The position numbers and the translations under genes were made by a program. From the NCBI GenBank assembly GCA_964471945.1, contig CAYYIJ010000075.1:1-10789 (forward strand): a stretch of 10,789 bases of DNA. The letters are read 5' to 3'. Origin of the DNA: JASEHD01 sp964471945. GTDB lineage: Bacteria > Bacteroidota > Ignavibacteria > UBA10030 > SZUA-254. Shown here piece after piece: positions 8,401 to 10,789 of the stretch (the first letter of the stretch is position 1; each line of letters starts with the position of its first letter). The notes beneath the pieces were generated by a model. The model made no database searches and was not told where the DNA came from. It worked only from the letters and a program-made list of their open reading frames with translations.

Positions 8401-8890
8401 TCATCTTTCGAACCTTAAGATTATCTATGGCATCCAAAAAATCTAAAGGCAAAATCTGTTGATACAGATCGTTGAATGATGCATCAATTAAGGAGAGTGA
8501 ATAGTGCTGTTGTAATTTGATCTTGTTTTCATACATCTCCAACGCATTGAGTAATCGATCGTGAATGTTGGGGAAATGTTTACCTACATACAATGCAATT
8601 GTATGATTGTCGGCTGATTTGAGTATGCCAATTGCACGGAGGAATGGTCGCACGATAAACCAGCCAATAGAACCTGTAATTCCGATAATTGTAAAAATAA
8701 GCAGAGATGTTCGTCCGAGCATCTCAAAAGAAAAAATTCCTTCCACTAATGATATAAACAACAGCAGTACGACCGCGGTGAGAAGCGATGCCAATATACC
8801 ATGCACGATCTCAAGCCGGTGTACCTTTTTCCGAACATCGTTGATCCGCTTAAGAATATCTGTATAAATTATTGATGTATTTGTACTCAA
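5480..8890 (-). CDS. Large membrane protein with long coiled coil, DUF4175 type
   Basis: The product has 1136 residues. Three hydrophobic helices lie at about 29-50, 61-82 and 167-186. A beta-rich, probably periplasmic part (about 200-515) includes FKVTPPSYTN and repeated strands ending in EVFDNDNESGPK. A very long Glu/Lys/Gln/Met-rich coiled coil follows (about 520-900), then a Gly/Gln/Met-rich segment with two Cys (C937, C946). The C-terminal module (about 1040-1136) ends in DYEELIKKYFERLE. This arrangement matches proteins annotated DUF4175, whose role is unknown. They often travel with MoxR ATPase, DUF58 and BatA-like genes in envelope-stress loci. Translation starts at TTG (8890). An AGGAG lies 9 nt upstream, an in-frame TAG lies just before it, and the only nearby ATG (8897) is in another frame and soon stops. 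It follows the DUF4159 gene by 12 bp. Confidence 0.85.
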   Translation of the reverse strand: MSTNTSIIYTDILKRINDVRKKVHRLEIVHGILASLLTAVVLLLFISLVEGIFSFEMLGRTSLLIFTIIGITGSIGWFIVRPFLRAIGILKSADNHTIALYVGKHFPNIHDRLLNALEMYENKIKLQQHYSLSLIDASFNDLYQQILPLDFLDAIDNLKVRKMIKITTYAFSIFLMVLVISPSNFFGTLYRIANFDKSFAAMLQVQLFIEPGNVEVVRGQDVPIMIRAHGKPLKNLFLSTRMFGQIDFDVQKLDLNNEGVFKTEISNIKSTTEYYASSEDVRSDKFTIEVLDRPLIRSFQFKVTPPSYTNMPVKVMDENNGDISAYPGSKAEINLVSSKELSFAAMIFNDSIDNQLKILDNEAKGSFTIRKNFTYHFLLKDNDGLTNIDPVEYSIKIIPDEYPSIEILAPGKNIDITDQMKLDLFIRLKDDFGFSSLRLAHRLVQSKYEQPAEEFSFIEIPLTEKNRVQIDTWYHWDISSLRLVPEDAVAYYVEVFDNDNESGPKSSRSEMYIVRLPSLEEVFSDVTELHQQSMESMQQIAKETQELKEDIDEFHREMKKNRGKMDWQQQKKVEEMRQRYDAMKKKLDEVSKKMDEMINKMEENKLLSDETLEKYLELQKLMEKINSPELREALKKLQESMKQLSPEQMKQAMEQLKFNEDHFRQSLERTIELLKRIHIEQKLDELIKRTEELIKQQEELSKETAATEPSDNKKREVLAEKQNDLQKKVESLEKETTDLKQKMEEFPKEMPVNEMAQAEQQMQESQPKKKMQNSIKQIRSGNMKDAQKNQSEAEKDMSDFNDMLKQAQKALLDKQMKQIVNQMRKQLENILELSRSEETLAEETKKLDPNSQRFRESTQKQNEIMQSLSNVASALSEIGKKTFAVSPEMGKEIGKAMQQMKESMNQMEMRNPVGSSEKQNEAMGSLNRAAMLVQGACSNMMQGQQCGMGMSGLMGRLGQMAGEQGSINQQTQQAMGLGQGNKLSTQQQAEYQRIGGNQAAMQKSLEQLAQEAKNTGEYSRLLGDLDRIAQEMQEVQTDLQQGNVNPNTLQKQERILSRLLESTKSMRERDYEKRRRADVGKNIFRTSPENIELSTQEGKNKLREELLKVLEGKFTKDYEELIKKYFERLEREEIKQ

Positions 8891-8899
8891 AACCCATAT

Positions 8900-8904
8900 C
8901 TCCT
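8900..8904 (-). promoter_or_regulatory. Ribosome binding site overlapping the upstream stop codon
   Basis: AGGAG on the minus strand shares two bases with the TAG stop of the DUF4159 gene (8905-8903) and lies 9 nt before the TTG start at 8890. It decides the start of the large membrane protein and implies coupling between the two genes. Confidence 0.7.
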
Positions 8905-9571
8905 AATGTGTTAACGCCCAAACCACAATATTTGTTCCGAACCGAAGTGCTTCCTCATGTTTTTCGGGGGTATTACCGTGGACATCGGGATCGTTCCAGC
9001 CATCGCTTGGATTGGACTCAAACGTATAATACAAAACAAGTCTGCCGTTGTGAAATAATCCAAAACCCTGAGCCGGTTTTTCATCGTGGGCATGGATTTT
9101 GGGTGGACCGTATGGAAATTCATAATGACAATGGTATAGTCCGTACGAATATGGAAGTTCTACTAAATTCTGCTCTGGAAAAACTTTCTTAATCTCACGC
9201 CTGAATGCTCTATCCATTCCATAATCATCGTCGGCATAAATAAAACCGCCATTCTCTAAATATGTTCGTAAACGTTTTACTTCTAAATCGGTGAGCGTAA
9301 TATTCCCATGCCCGGTAATGAAAATGAATGGATAAGTAAAGAATTTGTCATCTGTGATTTCCACGAACTCATACACAGGATTAACACGAATGAGTGTGTT
9401 TTGTCCGATGTATTTTAAAAGATTCACTTCTTCCTGTGGATCATTGTACCAATCACCACCACCGCTATACTTTAAACGTGCAATTTTGAAATCACTGTTT
9501 AATGCAGGTATTTGAGCAAAAAGCATCAAAGGTATTGATGAAAACATTATGTAGAGAATAATTTTTTTCAT
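8903..9571 (-). CDS. Exported DUF4159 domain protein
   Basis: This is a 222-residue protein with a signal peptide (MKKIILYIMFSSIPLMLFAQ, cut after Gln20 plausible). The domain covers about 27-220. It begins with FKIARLKYSGGGDWYNDP, followed by NTLIRVNP, a TYPFIFITGHG strand and turn (79-89), a leucine-rich helix LTDLEVKRLRTYLENGG, then FIYADDDYG (110-118), and a His/Tyr-rich segment near 145-162. These features fit DUF4159, which resembles class I glutamine-amidotransferase-like folds. I see no obvious catalytic Cys in the usual nucleophile position (GHG instead), so an enzyme activity is not supported. It is translationally coupled to the DUF4175-like membrane protein and probably acts with it at the cell envelope. 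No clear Shine-Dalgarno site precedes the ATG. Confidence 0.85.
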   Translation of the reverse strand: MKKIILYIMFSSIPLMLFAQIPALNSDFKIARLKYSGGGDWYNDPQEEVNLLKYIGQNTLIRVNPVYEFVEITDDKFFTYPFIFITGHGNITLTDLEVKRLRTYLENGGFIYADDDYGMDRAFRREIKKVFPEQNLVELPYSYGLYHCHYEFPYGPPKIHAHDEKPAQGFGLFHNGRLVLYYTFESNPSDGWNDPDVHGNTPEKHEEALRFGTNIVVWALTH

Positions 9572-9614
9572 ATAATAAAATTTATGAAATGATTAGGGAA
9601 GATGCAAAATTTTT

Positions 9615-9630
9615 AGAAAAGATCTTTTCT
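9615..9630. promoter_or_regulatory. Perfect 16-bp palindrome upstream of the DUF4159 gene
   Basis: AGAAAAGATCTTTTCT is a perfect palindrome whose near edge is 43 bp from the DUF4159 start codon. The position and symmetry fit a binding site for a dimeric regulator. AT-rich palindromes also arise by chance. Confidence 0.3.
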
Positions 9631-9716
9631 CGGTTGGGTGCGATGGAAGTTGGGTTGCTGCGAAGTTTACAAACCGCATATTATTAGATACATCTGAAAA
9701 ATTCAAAACAATACAT

Positions 9717-9743
9717 CTCGCAAAGCTCGCCAAGGTCGCAAAG
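9717..9743 (+). repeat. Three adjacent 9-bp repeats (CTCGCAAAG type)
   Basis: CTCGCAAAG, CTCGCCAAG and GTCGCAAAG follow each other without gaps. The last copy plus one base (CAAAGG, 9739-9744) can pair with CCTTTG at 9777-9782 to form a stem with a loop of about 32 nt. It resembles dispersed CTTTGCG-type intergenic repeats I recall from environmental genomes. Copies elsewhere cannot be checked here. Confidence 0.5.
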
Positions 9744-9782
9744 GAAATGTTGTGTTCAAAAATCAAACCTCAGCGCCCTTTG

Positions 9783-9817
9783 TCACGAAGTGATGCCTTT
9801 CCGAAGTCCCGAAGGGA
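9783..9817. repeat. Pair of mini-hairpins with GAA/TTC loops
   Basis: TCACGAAGTGA (9783-9793) and TCCCGAAGGGA (9807-9817) are both four-base-pair stems around GAA. On the minus strand the second reads TCCCTTCGGGA, which contains the extra-stable C(UUCG)G tetraloop if transcribed. The matching design of the two suggests one structured repeat unit. Confidence 0.45.
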
Positions 9818-9998
9818 GAATCCTTTGGATCGACACGAGAAACAATATTTCAGATGCATGATTAGGGATTAAGCCAGATGTTGACGATAATTTGAATAAG
9901 AGTAGATTTGTCCCGCTCCAACAAGAGACTACCAAGGCAAGAGTGGGATATCCGTTAATCCCAATTGTGTGGTACTCACTTCGAAAACCAGAATAATG

Positions 9999-10307
9999 CT
10001 AAGCAAAGTCAGTTATACATAAAATATTCTCAGAATCGACTATAATTGGCTCTCCCCGAACTACGCCGCGATTGATAGTACAAACAAAATAAACCGATTC
10101 AGTCTCTAAAATGGCAAGGACTATGTCGTCGATTATTGGATCAGGTTTCCCCACTTCATTGTGAAATGTACTATCATTATGGATATAATCTATGGCAAAT
10201 ATACGTCGAGAAGTAATTTCAACGTTGTCCGAGTTGTGTTTCTTTATATTTGCATATAACCGTTCAGCGTGGTCGTCATCTTTAGTTCCAGGGATAAAAA
10301 ATTTCAT
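9999..10307 (-). CDS. Small conserved-looking hypothetical protein, 102 residues
   Basis: There is no signal peptide or membrane segment, so the product is probably cytoplasmic. An N-terminal helix (MKFFIPGTKDDDHAERLYAN) is followed by beta-rich sequence: RRIFAIDYIHND (34-45), HNEVGKPDP (49-57), VLAILET (63-69), VYFVCTINRGVVRGEPIIV (72-90) and a closing strand. The EVGKPDP and CTxNRGVxRGEPI stretches read like conserved motifs of a real family. I recall similar small unnamed proteins with this pattern, but cannot name it or give a role. It stands alone between two repeat-rich spacers, with no operon partner in the window. No Shine-Dalgarno site is evident before the ATG. Confidence 0.75.
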   Translation of the reverse strand: MKFFIPGTKDDDHAERLYANIKKHNSDNVEITSRRIFAIDYIHNDSTFHNEVGKPDPIIDDIVLAILETESVYFVCTINRGVVRGEPIIVDSENILCITDFA

Positions 10308-10410
10308 AAGTTTTTATTTCTTTCAATAAATAAAGTTAGTGAAAGTCTTTAATAATACCAATTGAAAGTTATTAGTCATAGTTTTTAAATTTTCTGAAAA
10401 TCCATCAAAC

Positions 10411-10426
10411 AAACAGATCTCTGTTT
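10411..10426. repeat. Palindrome AAACAGA-TC-TCTGTTT
   Basis: Seven-base arms (10411-10417 and 10420-10426) are perfectly complementary around a two-base centre. It lies about 104 bp upstream of the small hypothetical gene and could be an operator or part of the repeat cluster. Confidence 0.4.
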
Positions 10427-10443
10427 CGACAATATCTTAGCAA

Positions 10444-10482
10444 TCCTGTTCATTACCCGATGGCATCCATCGGATTTCAGGA
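10444..10482. repeat. Hairpin CCGATGG-CAT-CCATCGG with outer arms
   Basis: A perfect seven-base-pair stem with a three-base loop (10457-10473) lies inside an outer TCCTG (10444-10448) / CAGGA (10478-10482) pair. It has the form of a REP-like extragenic palindrome. No poly-T tract follows on either side, so a simple intrinsic terminator is unlikely. Confidence 0.55.
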
Positions 10483-10494
10483 CATAAAATAAAA

Positions 10495-10585
10495 TTGTCT
10501 GAATCAAGATTTATAGGATTAAAGGATTACCAGGATATCGGTAATCAAGGTAATCTTTAAATCAAGTGAATCATGGTTCAGACAA
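10495..10585. repeat. 91-bp imperfect palindrome
   Basis: TTGTCTGAA at 10495-10503 mirrors TTCAGACAA at 10577-10585. GATTACC at 10525-10531 mirrors GGTAATC at 10549-10555, about the same centre (10540). Most positions between also pair, with scattered mismatches, giving two arms of about 40 bases. A second GGTAATC at 10540-10546 allows a slipped inner hairpin. It looks like a mobile or amplified intergenic palindrome, non-coding. Confidence 0.65.
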
Positions 10586-10627
10586 TGGTGTAAAATAATT
10601 AACTAAATGCTTACTCAACTATATAAC

Positions 10628-10767
10628 AGAGACTTCTGAAATATTATAAAACCATACCCGTCATTCCGAACTCCCGCCTGCTGCGGGCAGGTGTTTCGGA
10701 ATCTAAGCGATTTTAGACCCTGAAATAAATTCAGGGTGACCCTTTGGGTGATTTTTCAGAAGTCTCT
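10628..10767. mobile_element. 140-bp MITE-like element with 14-bp perfect inverted ends
   Basis: AGAGACTTCTGAAA (10628-10641) is the exact inverse of TTTCAGAAGTCTCT (10754-10767). AAC flanks both sides (10625-10627 and 10768-10770), fitting a 3-bp target duplication, though three bases can match by chance. Inside are a hairpin of ATTCCGAA / TTCGGAAT (10663-10702) enclosing overlapping CCCGC/GCGGG and CCTGC/GCAGG stems, and a second hairpin ACCCTGAA / TTCAGGGT (10717-10737). There is no coding capacity, so any movement would need a transposase from elsewhere. Confidence 0.55.
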
Positions 10768-10789
10768 AACAATAAACAAAAGCCGACCC

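Larger units (their letters stand above)
9589..9868. repeat. 11-bp direct repeat bracketing about 260 bp
   Basis: ATGATTAGGGA occurs at 9589-9599 and again at 9858-9868, both on the plus strand. GATGC also occurs just inside each copy. Such a pair could be a target-site duplication around an inserted segment, but the interior has no inverted terminal repeats, so this remains a guess. Confidence 0.4.
9572..9998. other. Spacer of 427 bp with palindromes and short repeats, no gene seen
   Basis: No convincing reading frame on either strand. The segment holds a 16-bp perfect palindrome, an 11-bp direct repeat pair, a triplicated 9-mer, two mini-hairpins with GAA loops and two competing stem-loops near its right end. 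These are listed separately. It may be the remains of one or more small insertions upstream of the DUF4159 gene. Confidence 0.6.
10308..10789. other. Spacer of 482 bp packed with palindromic repeats, no gene seen
   Basis: From 10308 to about 10410 the sequence is plain AT-rich DNA that may hold the promoter of the small hypothetical gene. From 10411 to 10767 four separate palindromic elements follow one another and are listed individually. No coding frame is convincing on either strand up to the right edge. Confidence 0.65.

Noticed and set aside
9717..9743. CRISPR-like array
   Set aside because: The three 9-bp units are adjacent without spacers and far too short for CRISPR repeats, and no cas gene is present.
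10444..10482. Intrinsic terminator
   Set aside because: The stem is good but no T-run follows on either strand, and no gene ends next to it inside the window.

Overview
The window is AT-rich, gene-dense bacterial chromosome. Gene content suggests the Fibrobacteres-Chlorobi-Bacteroidetes group, perhaps Ignavibacteriota/Chlorobi-like: an Omp85-type barrel with a short N-terminal region, a DUF4159/DUF4175 pair, and intergenic spacers full of palindromes. This placement is an inference from families recalled from memory, not from a search. I see no rRNA, tRNA, CRISPR array or transposase.

Left part (1-3140, minus strand): a two-gene unit. The first gene encodes an exported 600-residue protein built from four copies of one domain of unknown function. 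It is followed 18 bp later by an Omp85/BamA-like outer membrane barrel protein that runs off the left edge. A short divergent spacer (3141-3276), with a weak promoter candidate for each side, separates this unit from the next.

Middle (3277-5447, plus strand): a soluble histidine kinase with cNMP-binding, GAF, HisKA and HATPase domains. Its stop codon overlaps the start of a macrodomain (ADP-ribose-binding) gene. The GAF domain carries the NK...F...DE signature known from cyclic-nucleotide GAF domains, so both sensor modules could respond to cyclic nucleotides. No response regulator is present.

Right-centre (5480-9571, minus strand): a tightly coupled pair. It consists of an exported DUF4159 protein and a large three-helix membrane protein of the DUF4175 type with a very long coiled coil. 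These families often sit beside MoxR/DUF58/BatA-type genes, but none of those are in the window.

Right end (9572-10789): one small minus-strand hypothetical gene (102 residues) between two spacers rich in palindromes. The spacers hold a perfect 16-bp palindrome, a triplicated 9-mer, UUCG-type mini-hairpins, a 91-bp imperfect palindrome, and a 140-bp MITE-like element with 14-bp perfect inverted ends. The strongest candidates for something undescribed are the four-repeat exoprotein with its Omp85-like partner, the kinase-macrodomain coupling, and the repeat cluster at the right edge.
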